A DNA stretch of 34,399 nucleotides from Bacteroides sp. (GCF_030151085.1 NZ_JASLER010000009.1:1-34399); one strand, 5' to 3'. Counted from the stretch's first letter, positions 24,285 through 33,050 are shown. Numbers and translations: made by a program. Notes: generated by a model not told the origin, from the sequence alone.

Positions 24285-25649
24285 ATGAACGAGAGCAAAG
24301 AAAAAGACCCACTTAAAGATAATCATCAAGAGAAAGAACCGCTTAAAAACGGACTGATATATGGACTGCACGACAAACCGCCTTTCAAAGAAACCTTCTT
24401 TGCAGCATTGCAACACCTGTTAGCTATATTCGTCGCCATTATCACCCCGCCCCTCATCATTGCCGGAGCTTTGAAACTGGACGCTGAGACTACAGGCTAC
24501 CTGGTATCCATGGCATTGTTTGCTTCGGGCATCTCCACATTTATTCAATGCCGCAGATTCGGCGGACTGGGCACAGGATTGCTTTGCATACAAGGCACAA
24601 GTTTTTCCTTCATAGGTCCCATTATTTCTGCCGGAACATTGGGTGGACTTCCGCTCATCTTCGGTTCTTGTATTGCTGCTTCCAGCGTAGAAATGCTGAT
24701 CAGCCGGGTACTGAAATACACCAAGAAGATCATTACACCATTAGTTTCGGGCATTGTTGTAACCCTTATCGGAATGAGTTTGATAAAGGTCGGAATCAAC
24801 GCCTGTGGAGGTGGTGCAATAGCAAAAGCGGACGGTAGTTTCGGTAGCCTGCAACACGTGGGACTAGCGGGTTTGGTACTTCTGCTTATCATTATTTTCA
24901 ACCGAAGTTCCAACCGATATTTGCGAATGAGTTCCATCGTTATCGGACTGGTAATCGGCTATATCGTAGCATGGTTTATGGGAATTATCGACTTTTCGTC
25001 CATTCAAAGTTATGGCGGATTCAACCTGCCGATGCCTTTCCGCTACGGATTGTCTTTCGACCTCTCTACTATCATTGCCCTAGGACTGATTTTTATGATT
25101 ACGGCTATCGAGGCGTATGGAGATATCACCGCCAATTCTTTAATTTCGGGCGAACCGGTAGAAGGGGAAACTTTCGTAAAGCGTGCTTCGGGCGGTATTC
25201 TTGCCGATGGTTTCAATTCCATGCTGGCAGGAGCACTCAATTCATTCCCTAACTCCGTATTTGCACAGAACAACGGAATGATACAACTCACCGGTGTTGC
25301 CAGTCGTTATGTAGGCTACTATATTGCCGGTTTTCTGATTATTCTCGGACTGTTTCCTGCCGTAGGATTGGTCTTCTCGTTAATGCCCGATCCTGTATTG
25401 GGAGGTGCTACCCTGCTTATGTTCGGAACAGTAGCTGCGGCAGGTATTCGCATTATCTCCGCCCAAGAGATTAATCGCAAGGCAACATTAGTAATGGCAA
25501 TCAGCTTTTCTTTGGGTTTGAGTGTTGAGCTTGTGCCGGAGATCTTATGCCAGCTTCCCGAGACCTTGAGAAATATATTCTCATCGGGTATCACTACTGG
25601 AGGTGTAACAGCCATTCTGGCGAATATGCTGATTCAGATTAAGGAATAA
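24285..25649 (+). CDS. NCS2-family nucleobase permease, probably xanthine
   Basis: 454 residues with about 12-14 membrane helices. Nucleobase:cation symporter-2 (UraA/PbuX) family features: FAALQHLLAIFVAIITPPLI at the first helices, the paired half-helix regions with GTGLLCIQGTSFSFIGP, and the ITAIEAYGDITANS signature with the substrate-binding glutamate, then NSFPNSVFAQNNGMIQLTGVASR. Its position directly after xpt points to xanthine as substrate. The acidic N-terminus (NESKEKDPLKDN) is cytoplasmic. Confidence 0.92.
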   Translation: MNESKEKDPLKDNHQEKEPLKNGLIYGLHDKPPFKETFFAALQHLLAIFVAIITPPLIIAGALKLDAETTGYLVSMALFASGISTFIQCRRFGGLGTGLLCIQGTSFSFIGPIISAGTLGGLPLIFGSCIAASSVEMLISRVLKYTKKIITPLVSGIVVTLIGMSLIKVGINACGGGAIAKADGSFGSLQHVGLAGLVLLLIIIFNRSSNRYLRMSSIVIGLVIGYIVAWFMGIIDFSSIQSYGGFNLPMPFRYGLSFDLSTIIALGLIFMITAIEAYGDITANSLISGEPVEGETFVKRASGGILADGFNSMLAGALNSFPNSVFAQNNGMIQLTGVASRYVGYYIAGFLIILGLFPAVGLVFSLMPDPVLGGATLLMFGTVAAAGIRIISAQEINRKATLVMAISFSLGLSVELVPEILCQLPETLRNIFSSGITTGGVTAILANMLIQIKE

Positions 25650-25683
25650 AAAAAGAATTAAGCAATAGTTTCCGCTCAAACTA

Positions 25684-25750
25684 TCTTATGTTGATATAGG
25701 TAGACGCATTTACTAACTTATAAAATGTGTCTACCTATATCAGCATAAGA
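25684..25750. repeat. Long hairpin between converging genes
   Basis: Arms 25684-25710 and 25724-25750 pair over about 27 positions with few mismatches (core GATATAGGTAGAC / GTCTACCTATATC) around a 13-base loop. Neither side has a run of Ts, so it is either a U-less terminator or a palindromic repeat unit. Confidence 0.6.
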
Positions 25751-25761
25751 CAGTCCTTATA

Positions 25762-27480
25762 TTACTTCTTATTATATGCCTTTCTAATCACCTCTTTCAC
25801 ATCCTGAACCATTCCTGTTTGCATCTCCGGCTTCGTCTTGAAAGAAACATGAATTCCCCCTACAGCAGATGCCTTATAAGCAATAATTTCCTTTTCCAAA
25901 TCATTGAGAGAGATATTCTTCAATGTTTTCGGCAAGTTTCCCGAAGAGTTGGATAGCTGTATTTCAATGGGGAGTGGCGTAGTATACTCAGTACCTCCAG
26001 CTTGTGAAAGTACTTGTCTTCCAAATGTTTTAGGGTCGCCACAGGTGACGAGGATAGGTAGAATCTTATCCAATTGCTCCTCGGAAGCTCCTCCCATTTT
26101 TGTTGCCACTTCATTTCGTAAGTGCAAATAAACCTCTTTGATAGTAGTCAGATATTCCTTCATGGCACCGGCTTGTGTACCACGGTCGTAACGTACAACT
26201 AGCTGAGCTCTAAACGGAAGTTTATTCTGTACCGCCTGCTCGTAATCCTTTCTTAGTATATCCGTCAATCGACTACGCAGGAAGTTCATAGTTTCACCTT
26301 CGTTCTTAGCAAATTCATTATCAAGCATGATCTTATTATTCATATTGACAAAGAAGTAATGAATGTCTTTTTCCTTAACAGTCTTCGGCTCATTCTCGCC
26401 AAAGGCATCTTTGCGCTTTCGCACAAAAAACTGCTCTAATAGCTCCCAATTGTCATCTTCACAGAGGGAATCTTGTTCTAGACTCTGTGGTATCACAACT
26501 TGTTCCACCGTTTTTCTTACTTCCGGCTGTGCAAATGCATACATAGTTCCGGCAGCTACGGGCACAAACAGCAATAGCTTCAGCCGTGCCCAATTACTTG
26601 TTCTTTTCTTTAACATCATATTGATACGATTTTTAAGTTTGCTGTGATTAAATCCGTTGGCCATAGAGTAGAGCCTTGTACCTACGGATTTTTTCACCAG
26701 CAATAGTTGATATTGAGTTGCATCGATGCCATGAGTTAGTACGCCATTGTCCGCTTCGTATTCGTGAATTTCACGTAAATCGCGCATCAATAGCCAAACA
26801 GCCGGATTAAACCATTGGAATACCAGCAAAATTTCCATCCACAATAAATCCAATGTATGCCGATAATGCAGGTGCATCTGCTCGTGCAGCAATATTTCCT
26901 GTGCATGCTTTTCATAGTCTTCTTGAGAAAGTACAATCGTATTCCCCCAACTGAAAGATACAATCTTCCCTGGGTATACGACCAAATGGAACCCTCTATA
27001 TTCACATCCCGGATAATGACGAATAAGCCGGAACATCCGCCAAGTGGAGAGTAAAAGAAAGAAAAGAACGACACCGGCACCTATTAGATAAAGCACTCCA
27101 ATCACCGTATTCCATGAAATGGTACTAAGATATTTGTCCGACGGCACCTTCATGGATTGAGATTGATTGGCAACCTCAGCTTCGGAAGCTTTCGAAGCTT
27201 CTGAAATGATTTTCTCTCCCGTTACCTGAACAGATTCATTACCGGATATTTCCTTCTCTACCAACAAACTTCTGACGGTAGATATAGGTTGTTGCCACGA
27301 CTCAATATGTGGAATGTCTAGTTGCACGATTGGTAGCCATACGCATCCTAAAGTCCCGATTAACAGTAGAAACCTGTTGGCGCGGAACAATGTATCTGCC
27401 TTGAAGAACATTCTGAACAAGAAGTAAAACAGTATCAGACACAGCGAGACTTCGAATATGTAAAACAAGAAAGTTCCCAT
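25762..27480 (-). CDS. M56 (BlaR1-like) membrane metallopeptidase with ExbD-like C-terminus
   Basis: 572 residues from the ATG at 27480 (MGTFLFYIFEVSL), 10 bases after the repressor gene; the longer frame would overlap that gene. Four membrane helices (about 5-27, 37-54, 124-144, 299-318). Zinc-peptidase site HEQMH (199-203) with HEYEAD (239-244) supplying further ligand. The C-terminal periplasmic part lacks the penicillin-binding motifs (SxxK, KTG) of BlaR1. Instead residues about 374-488 (FFVNMNNKIMLDN...VVRYDRGTQ...YLHLRNEVATKMGG...ILP...GDPKTFG) look like the ExbD periplasmic domain of Bacteroides, and 501-572 (LPIEIQLS...ISLNDLEKEI...VKEVIRKAY) like a second. Homology is inferred by eye. 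Confidence 0.85.
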   Translation of the reverse strand: MGTFLFYIFEVSLCLILFYFLFRMFFKADTLFRANRFLLLIGTLGCVWLPIVQLDIPHIESWQQPISTVRSLLVEKEISGNESVQVTGEKIISEASKASEAEVANQSQSMKVPSDKYLSTISWNTVIGVLYLIGAGVVLFFLLLSTWRMFRLIRHYPGCEYRGFHLVVYPGKIVSFSWGNTIVLSQEDYEKHAQEILLHEQMHLHYRHTLDLLWMEILLVFQWFNPAVWLLMRDLREIHEYEADNGVLTHGIDATQYQLLLVKKSVGTRLYSMANGFNHSKLKNRINMMLKKRTSNWARLKLLLFVPVAAGTMYAFAQPEVRKTVEQVVIPQSLEQDSLCEDDNWELLEQFFVRKRKDAFGENEPKTVKEKDIHYFFVNMNNKIMLDNEFAKNEGETMNFLRSRLTDILRKDYEQAVQNKLPFRAQLVVRYDRGTQAGAMKEYLTTIKEVYLHLRNEVATKMGGASEEQLDKILPILVTCGDPKTFGRQVLSQAGGTEYTTPLPIEIQLSNSSGNLPKTLKNISLNDLEKEIIAYKASAVGGIHVSFKTKPEMQTGMVQDVKEVIRKAYNKK

Positions 27481-27490
27481 AAGCACTCCT

Positions 27491-27859
27491 TTATTTTCCT
27501 GCTTTTCTACTCTCAATCTTTGTAATCAATGCCTTCAATTCATCCAAAGGCATGCCTTCTTCTTCAATAAATGCAGACACTACATTCGTAAAGGAATTAT
27601 CATAGTATTGGGCTACTACTTCGTTCAGAGCCGAACGTTTATAATCTTTGTCCGATACCAAAGGAAAGTACTGATAGGTATTGCCATATGCCTTATACCC
27701 CACAATTCCTTTTTCTTCCAATCCACGTACCAAAGTAGAAACTGTATTATAGTGTGGTTTGGGTTCTTCATAAAAATCCAGCAACTCCCGAACAAACATC
27801 GGACCATGTTCCCAAAATATCTTCATAATCTCTTCTTCCTTCGCAGTCAATCTTTTCAT
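27491..27859 (-). CDS. BlaI/MecI-family transcriptional repressor
   Basis: 122 residues from ATG 27859 (MKRLTAKEEEIMKIFWEHG); the frame opens 19 codons earlier at 27916, but this overlaps the -7 box. Winged-helix DNA-binding domain (about 1-70) with the typical ...YNTVSTLVRGLEEKGIVGYKAYG recognition and wing region, and a C-terminal dimerisation helix (VSAFIEEEGMPLDELKALI). It probably represses its own unit and is cleaved or inactivated by a signal from the adjacent M56 peptidase, as in BlaI/BlaR1; no beta-lactamase gene is nearby. Confidence 0.93.
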   Translation of the reverse strand: MKRLTAKEEEIMKIFWEHGPMFVRELLDFYEEPKPHYNTVSTLVRGLEEKGIVGYKAYGNTYQYFPLVSDKDYKRSALNEVVAQYYDNSFTNVVSAFIEEEGMPLDELKALITKIESRKAGK

Positions 27860-27890
27860 TATTATTCTCTCCTTTATTAATTGAATAATG

Positions 27891-27898
27891 CAAATATA
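27891..27898 (-). promoter_or_regulatory. Promoter -7 box of the repressor/peptidase pair
   Basis: Minus-strand TATATTTG with GTTG 19 bases further upstream; 31 bases before ATG 27859. Confidence 0.7.
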
Positions 27899-28052
27899 AT
27901 GATTAGTTTCAGACAAACAACTAACACAAGCAGTTATTCAACTATAAAAGGCAGTAGATTAACTAATATTATCAGTAGTTGAAGAATTCACCTTATTATA
28001 TATAGAGAAGTTGTAGTAAAAAAGCCGATACAAGCGGTGGAGATAGGAAGAT

Positions 28053-28086
28053 AAAAAAAGGGCATAACACAGAATGCTATACCCTT
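28053..28086 (-). terminator. nhaA terminator
   Basis: Minus-strand AAGGGTATA pairs with TATGCCCTT (one wobble) around a 10-base loop, followed by TTTTTTT. Ends the lepA-exchanger-nhaA unit. Confidence 0.8.
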
Positions 28087-28114
28087 CACCTTATACGATA
28101 AAAAAGATTTCTAC

Positions 28115-29431
28115 TTATTTTTTCAGCTTTGGAAGTACTGTATTCAATACAATGAATCCTAATATACCTGCGACAATAGTTCCTAACAATACACCAAATT
28201 TAGCTTGATTCAATAGTTCCGGATAGTTTCCTGCAAACGAAAGATTGGCTATAAACAAGGATACCGTAAAACCGATACCTCCCAACATGGAGACTCCGGC
28301 TATATTCTTCCAATTCATACCAACAGGCATTGAAGCAAGTCCACTCTTTATAGCAAACCATGTAAACAGATATATTCCAATGAATTTACCTAAAAGTAGC
28401 CCGGTAGCCACCGCTATACTCACATCTCCAACTATATTGCCTCCTCCGCTGAACACTACACCTGCATTAGCAAATGCAAACAATGGTAGGATTACAAAAT
28501 TCACCATTCCATGCAAATTATCTTCCAAAGATTGAAGGGGGCTGATTACATAGTCAGAAGCTCTTTCTACCTGCTTCAATTTAGCAATCTGCTCATTAGT
28601 AAGTACAATATTATCAGATTTGGATATTTGAAAGTCGACTATAATCTCCCGAATACGCTTTATGTATTTGCCGGCATCCAAACGCGGACGCGCCGGAATA
28701 ACAAAAGCCAAAATAACACCGGATATAGTACTATGTATACCCGATTGCAGGAAAAGATACCATATAACGATTCCGAAAAACAGGAAGAAAATTTTTTGTG
28801 TCATACCAAACTTCCCCATATAATAAAGGAAGCAATATAATATGGCAGCGACAATAAGATAACTATAAGAGACTTCATTGCTGTAGAAAATAGCAATAAC
28901 CAGAATCCCGCCAATATCATCGACTACAGCAAATGCAGTCAGGAATATCTTCAAACTCAATGGTACACGTTTACCCAATAAGCTGAGTACACCCAACGAA
29001 AAAGCAATATCCGTAGCCATCGGTATAGCCATTCCCCGCGTTTCGGGAGTGCCGGAAGCAACTAAGAAAGAATAAATAATAACAGGAACCAGCATTCCGC
29101 CACATGCAGCGACAAAGGGTAGAGCAGCTTTACGAAAAGAGGATAATTCACCTACCAACAATTCACGTTTTATCTCTAAGCCTACAGCCAAAAAGAAAAC
29201 AGTCATCAAGCAGTCATTGATAAACTCGATCATTTTCAACGGATGCCCACCATGAGAAAGTAAATTAAAGTCCCCGATGCGCAAATGTAATTCCTGCGAA
29301 AGAAAATCCTGATACATCGGAGCCATTGGAGAATTGGCAATCAAGGCAGCCATTATAGCTGTTAGGAATAACAAAATACTCGCCACAACATTCAGTGACG
29401 AAATATTTTTTACCGTACGTAAAATAATCAT
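28115..29431 (-). CDS. nhaA: Na+/H+ antiporter NhaA
   Basis: 438 residues, about 12 membrane helices. Exchanges Na+ (or Li+) for H+ across the inner membrane and is pH-regulated in relatives. Signatures: VGLEIKRELLVGEL, the MATDIAFSLGV segment, and the essential aspartate pair AVVDDIGGILVIA in helix 5. A longer loop rich in charged residues around 245-300 (KSDNIVLTNEQIAKLKQVERAS) lies between the transmembrane halves. It follows the CPA-type exchanger gene by 55 bases with no -7 box in between, so is probably co-transcribed with it. Confidence 0.96.
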   Translation of the reverse strand: MIILRTVKNISSLNVVASILLFLTAIMAALIANSPMAPMYQDFLSQELHLRIGDFNLLSHGGHPLKMIEFINDCLMTVFFLAVGLEIKRELLVGELSSFRKAALPFVAACGGMLVPVIIYSFLVASGTPETRGMAIPMATDIAFSLGVLSLLGKRVPLSLKIFLTAFAVVDDIGGILVIAIFYSNEVSYSYLIVAAILYCFLYYMGKFGMTQKIFFLFFGIVIWYLFLQSGIHSTISGVILAFVIPARPRLDAGKYIKRIREIIVDFQISKSDNIVLTNEQIAKLKQVERASDYVISPLQSLEDNLHGMVNFVILPLFAFANAGVVFSGGGNIVGDVSIAVATGLLLGKFIGIYLFTWFAIKSGLASMPVGMNWKNIAGVSMLGGIGFTVSLFIANLSFAGNYPELLNQAKFGVLLGTIVAGILGFIVLNTVLPKLKK

Positions 29432-29473
29432 AGAATTATCAATTTAAGATTTTTTCTTTCAGTACAGAAGGAA

Positions 29474-29488
29474 AGTCCCATTGGGACT
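29474..29488. repeat. Short hairpin at the end of the exchanger gene
   Basis: AGTCCC ATT GGGACT, perfect 6-bp arms, overlapping the exchanger's TAG stop (29487-29489). No T run; possibly an mRNA processing or 3'-protection hairpin before nhaA. Confidence 0.4.
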
Positions 29489-30665
29489 ATTCCTTATAAC
29501 TGCGTAAAGCGAGTTTTTTAACCCACAGCACAAATATACCTGTTAAAATTAAATTAAGCACTATAGTAAGTACAGAAATTATCAATGCCGGACCACCTAG
29601 ATTATAACCTAAGGCAATAAAGATAACCCCTGCCCCTACTTCACCACGAGTAAACATACCAATGGAAAGTGCCAGACGTTCGCTAAACATACGGTCGCGA
29701 TAGAAAAATACCGGGAATAACTTACCAATATTAGACAATAACGATACAATTACAACGTGCCACATAATCATTCCCCAAGACATCATTTCCTGGGAACCCG
29801 TAACAGAATGTTCACCTGCCAAAGCCTCTGTAAAATCTACTCCAAGGAAACGAGGCATACTTACGCCAACCAGGAACATGAATAAGAAAGAAATGCCCGT
29901 AGAAACTTTTTGCTCTACCGGCGTATCATGTTCTTTATGTTTCATCACCATACCCAGTACGAATGCCGGAAGCAATACTTCGATATGAATGCTTCCATCC
30001 TCTCCATAAAGATGTTTACTGATAAGATATACAGCCTGAGTACATACAAATACCACCACCGAATATATCAATATCGCTTTCCAATCTTGCCGCCAGTTAT
30101 ATTTTCCTAGCTGTTTCCAACCAAAAGAGAGCAACAGTAGAACAATAAATACTATCACCAGCAACTGCCAGCGCAATCCGATCATCATAATCTGTAAAGG
30201 AATCATCAAAAGGATAGTGTCTAAATCGTCGAAGATTGCCAATACCTGGATTTTCTTATAAATCCAGCTAGACTTCAAACCAATAGCAGCCAACATTGTA
30301 AATAAGATACCTGCGGAAGTAGGAGCAGCAAAACGGCTCAATAGTAAATTTTCCTTCCATGCTTCCCAACTATTCCAATATTCAGGAGGAAGCAAGACAA
30401 AGATGTAATAGATAGCAATCATGAACCAAGGCATGGCAGCTGTAGCCATTGCGATAAAATAATCTTGTGCATAAGTTCGCCATCGGGATTTATCCACTTC
30501 AAACTCACGTCCCACATTTATCATGATGAAACTCAAGCAAACATATAGCAACACGTTCGATACAGTTTTTACAGCATCATAATTTCCACCAGCCCACACA
30601 GGGAGATATTGGGAAACCAATAAGCCAACCATCAGGAAGGCTGAAAAAGATAGAACTTTTCTCAT
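29487..30665 (-). CDS. Cation/proton exchanger, CPA family
   Basis: 392 residues with about 11-12 membrane helices. Overall pattern of a Na+(K+)/H+ exchanger (CPA2-like): GREFEVDKSRW, a helix with SRFAAPTSAGILFTM, the acidic pair in AIFDDLDTILLMIPL that is probably the ion-binding site, and SIGMFTRGEVGAGVIFIALGYNLGG, which resembles the ...RGE...G motif of this superfamily. It lies between lepA and nhaA. Ion specificity cannot be read from the sequence. Confidence 0.85.
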   Translation of the reverse strand: MRKVLSFSAFLMVGLLVSQYLPVWAGGNYDAVKTVSNVLLYVCLSFIMINVGREFEVDKSRWRTYAQDYFIAMATAAMPWFMIAIYYIFVLLPPEYWNSWEAWKENLLLSRFAAPTSAGILFTMLAAIGLKSSWIYKKIQVLAIFDDLDTILLMIPLQIMMIGLRWQLLVIVFIVLLLLSFGWKQLGKYNWRQDWKAILIYSVVVFVCTQAVYLISKHLYGEDGSIHIEVLLPAFVLGMVMKHKEHDTPVEQKVSTGISFLFMFLVGVSMPRFLGVDFTEALAGEHSVTGSQEMMSWGMIMWHVVIVSLLSNIGKLFPVFFYRDRMFSERLALSIGMFTRGEVGAGVIFIALGYNLGGPALIISVLTIVLNLILTGIFVLWVKKLALRSYKE

Positions 30666-30681
30666 TTAGTTAAAATTAAAA

Positions 30682-30721
30682 GGGATTGTCAAAGATAGCC
30701 CTATGGAAAGAGAACAATCCC
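30682..30721. repeat. Hairpin carrying the exchanger -7 box in its loop
   Basis: GGGATTGT (30682-30689) and ACAATCCC (30714-30721) pair around a 24-base loop. On minus the hairpin is followed by TTTTAATTTT, so it could end lepA transcripts. Confidence 0.5.
30690..30697 (-). promoter_or_regulatory. Internal promoter -7 box before the exchanger
   Basis: Minus-strand TATCTTTG, 25 bases before the exchanger ATG, within the loop of the hairpin 30682-30721. Confidence 0.55.
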
Positions 30722-30741
30722 CAATGAAAATTTGTTTAAAT

Positions 30742-32523
30742 TTAATCCAATTTTAGTACTGCAAGGAATGCCTTTTGAGGCACTTCTACATTACCAATCT
30801 GCTTCATTCGCTTTTTACCTTTCTTCTGCTTTTCAAGCAATTTCCGCTTACGGCTCACGTCACCACCATAACACTTCGCTGTTACATCCTTACGTACAGC
30901 CTTTATCGTTTCACGAGAAATAATCTTAGCACCAATAGCGGCTTGGATAGCAATGTCGAATTGTTGTCTTGGTATCAGCTCCTTTAGCTTCTCGCACATG
31001 CGGCTTCCTAAACTATAAGCATTGTCCACATGGGTTAAAGTAGATAGAGCATCCACCGGTTCACCATTCAACAAAATATCAAGCTTAATCAACTTAGAAG
31101 GACGGAAGCCGTTAGGGTGATAATCAAAGGAAGCATATCCTTTGGAAATACTCTTCAGTTTGTCATAGAAGTCAATGACAATCTCGCCCAAAGGCATGTC
31201 ATAGTAAATCTCTACACGATTGCCCGAAATGTATTCCTGCTTTATCAATTCACCACGCTTTCCTAAACAGAGAGTCATGATAGAACCTATATAATCAGTT
31301 GTAGTAATGACGGAAGAACGGATATATGGTTCTTCAATATGATCTATAAGAGTGATATCAGGCATACTGCCGGGGTTATGCACCTCAGTCATATGACCTT
31401 GCTTGTCATAGATATTATAAGATACGTTAGGAACAGTCGTAATAACGTTCATGTCAAATTCACGGTCGAGACGTTCCTGTACAATCTCCATGTGAAGTAA
31501 TCCCAAAAAACCGCAACGGAAACCAAAACCTAAAGCCAATGAGGACTCCGGTTGGAAGGTCAACGAGGCATCATTCAATTGCAGTTTCTCCAATGAAGAA
31601 CGCAAGTCTTCAAACTCTTCTGCTTCAATAGGATATACACCGGCAAAAACCATTGGTTTCACTTCTTCAAAACCGGCAATAGCTTTGCTGCAAGGACGCG
31701 CAATATGAGTGATCGTATCACCTACCTTTACCTCCTTGGAAGTTTTGATACCTGAAATGATATACCCAACATCACCAGTACGCAACTCCTGCCGCGGTAC
31801 CATATCCATCTTCAGCACTCCGATTTCATCAGCATCATATTCTTTACCCGTATTGAAGAATTTCACTTTATCTCCTTTACGAATCACACCATTCACAATC
31901 TTGAAATAGGCAATAATACCACGGAAAGAATTGAATACAGAGTCGAAAATCAAAGCTTGCAACGGAGCTTCTTCATCACCTTCCGGATGGGGTACGCGCT
32001 CTACAACTGCAGCAAGAACTTCTTCAACGCCCATGCCTGTTTTACCCGAAGCACGGATAATTTCCTCACGCTTACAACCCAGCAATTCTATAATTTCATC
32101 TTCTACTTCATCCGGATTGGCACTAGCCATATCGCATTTGTTGATAACGGGAATTATTTCCAAATCGTGCTCAATTGCCATATAAAGATTCGAGATGGTC
32201 TGTGCTTGTACCCCCTGAGATGCATCCACGATAAGCAAGGCACCTTCACAAGCTGCAATGGAACGGGATACTTCATAGGAAAAATCCACGTGTCCCGGAG
32301 TATCAATCAAATTCAGAATATACTTTTCTCCCTGATAAATATACTCCATCTGTATAGCATGGCTCTTTATGGTGATACCTCTCTCTTTTTCCAAATCCAT
32401 ATTATCCAGCATCTGCCCTGTAGTTACTTGTATGGTATTAGTATACTCCAACAGGCGATCTGCTAAGGTTGATTTACCATGATCGATATGGGCAATAATA
32501 CAGAAATTTCGTATATTCTTCAT
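30742..32523 (-). CDS. lepA: Elongation factor 4 (LepA)
   Basis: 593 residues from the ATG at 32523 (MKNIRNFCIIAHIDHGKST); a TTG two codons earlier is in frame but not needed. Ribosome-binding GTPase that can back-translocate or help at stalled or assembling ribosomes. G1 AHIDHGKS, G2 RGITIKS, G3 DTPGH, G4 NKCD, then domains II and III, the LepA-specific C-terminal domain with RKRKLLEKQKKGKKRMK near the end. Two cation/proton antiporters follow on the same strand. Own promoter at 32641-32648. Confidence 0.97.
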   Translation of the reverse strand: MKNIRNFCIIAHIDHGKSTLADRLLEYTNTIQVTTGQMLDNMDLEKERGITIKSHAIQMEYIYQGEKYILNLIDTPGHVDFSYEVSRSIAACEGALLIVDASQGVQAQTISNLYMAIEHDLEIIPVINKCDMASANPDEVEDEIIELLGCKREEIIRASGKTGMGVEEVLAAVVERVPHPEGDEEAPLQALIFDSVFNSFRGIIAYFKIVNGVIRKGDKVKFFNTGKEYDADEIGVLKMDMVPRQELRTGDVGYIISGIKTSKEVKVGDTITHIARPCSKAIAGFEEVKPMVFAGVYPIEAEEFEDLRSSLEKLQLNDASLTFQPESSLALGFGFRCGFLGLLHMEIVQERLDREFDMNVITTVPNVSYNIYDKQGHMTEVHNPGSMPDITLIDHIEEPYIRSSVITTTDYIGSIMTLCLGKRGELIKQEYISGNRVEIYYDMPLGEIVIDFYDKLKSISKGYASFDYHPNGFRPSKLIKLDILLNGEPVDALSTLTHVDNAYSLGSRMCEKLKELIPRQQFDIAIQAAIGAKIISRETIKAVRKDVTAKCYGGDVSRKRKLLEKQKKGKKRMKQIGNVEVPQKAFLAVLKLD

Positions 32524-32640
32524 TGTCAATAGTTATTCATCTATAAATAAAGTAATTATAAAACCAGTCACCCATAAAAGTAAAACAGACGTAAAACAAA
32601 TACTGAAATACTGAATATTTGGTCTTGATTTTTGCGGGTG

Positions 32641-32648
32641 CAAATATA
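32641..32648 (-). promoter_or_regulatory. lepA promoter -7 box
   Basis: Minus-strand TATATTTG, giving a leader of about 110 bases before ATG 32523. Confidence 0.65.
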
Positions 32649-32938
32649 ATGAAAAATATGAGGTTTTAAAAGCGATTTACCAATAACAGAGCGCAATATA
32701 CTCTAATTTCTTATCGTCAACTCCCAGTTATTAAGTTAACTTCATCAGGAAGGGGCAAAGATTGACATGACCGCAGATACTATGTAGATTAATCATATCA
32801 AGTAAATTGCTCGAACAACAGTAATTATCCTATCTTCGTCAATTTTTTAAAGTTTATTTTGCCTGATACCATGCTATTTTTCATAAGCAACAACTGAATC
32901 CCATTTTCAGGTATGTAAAAATCAAAACTACTATTTAA
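32649..32938. other. Gene-free stretch between lepA and the next unit
   Basis: About 290 AT-rich bases without a supported gene. Only short features are visible: the 10-bp palindrome AAGTTAACTT (32733-32742) and a weak CTGAA/TTCAG hairpin around 32893-32909. No RNA gene is recognised. Confidence 0.5.
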
Positions 32939-32946
32939 TATGTTTG
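32939..32946 (+). promoter_or_regulatory. Promoter -7 box of the unknown two-gene unit
   Basis: TATGTTTG, giving a leader of roughly 95 bases before ATG 33051. No TTTG at -33. Confidence 0.5.
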
Positions 32947-33050
32947 TACTATTGTTAATCAGATAAAAAATACGTTTCTTTGTTGTGGTATTCAAAATAT
33001 AGAGCTACAGTTTATAGAAGGAGAACAGAACAAACTAAAACAATAATACT

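Noticed and set aside
24545..24937. 130-codon frame antisense to the NCS2 permease, and similar frames at 25319-25615
   Set aside because: Shadow frames of a strongly conserved membrane transporter; no independent evidence.
25762..27859. Beta-lactam resistance sensor (BlaR1/BlaI)
   Set aside because: The C-terminus has no penicillin-binding motifs and no beta-lactamase gene is nearby; only the signalling architecture is shared.
31957..32466. 169-codon frame antisense to lepA
   Set aside because: Overlaps the conserved GTPase domain of lepA; shadow frame.
32820..32875. 15-codon minus-strand frame (MVSGKINFKKLTKIG)
   Set aside because: Too short, no promoter box or terminator, no recognisable similarity.
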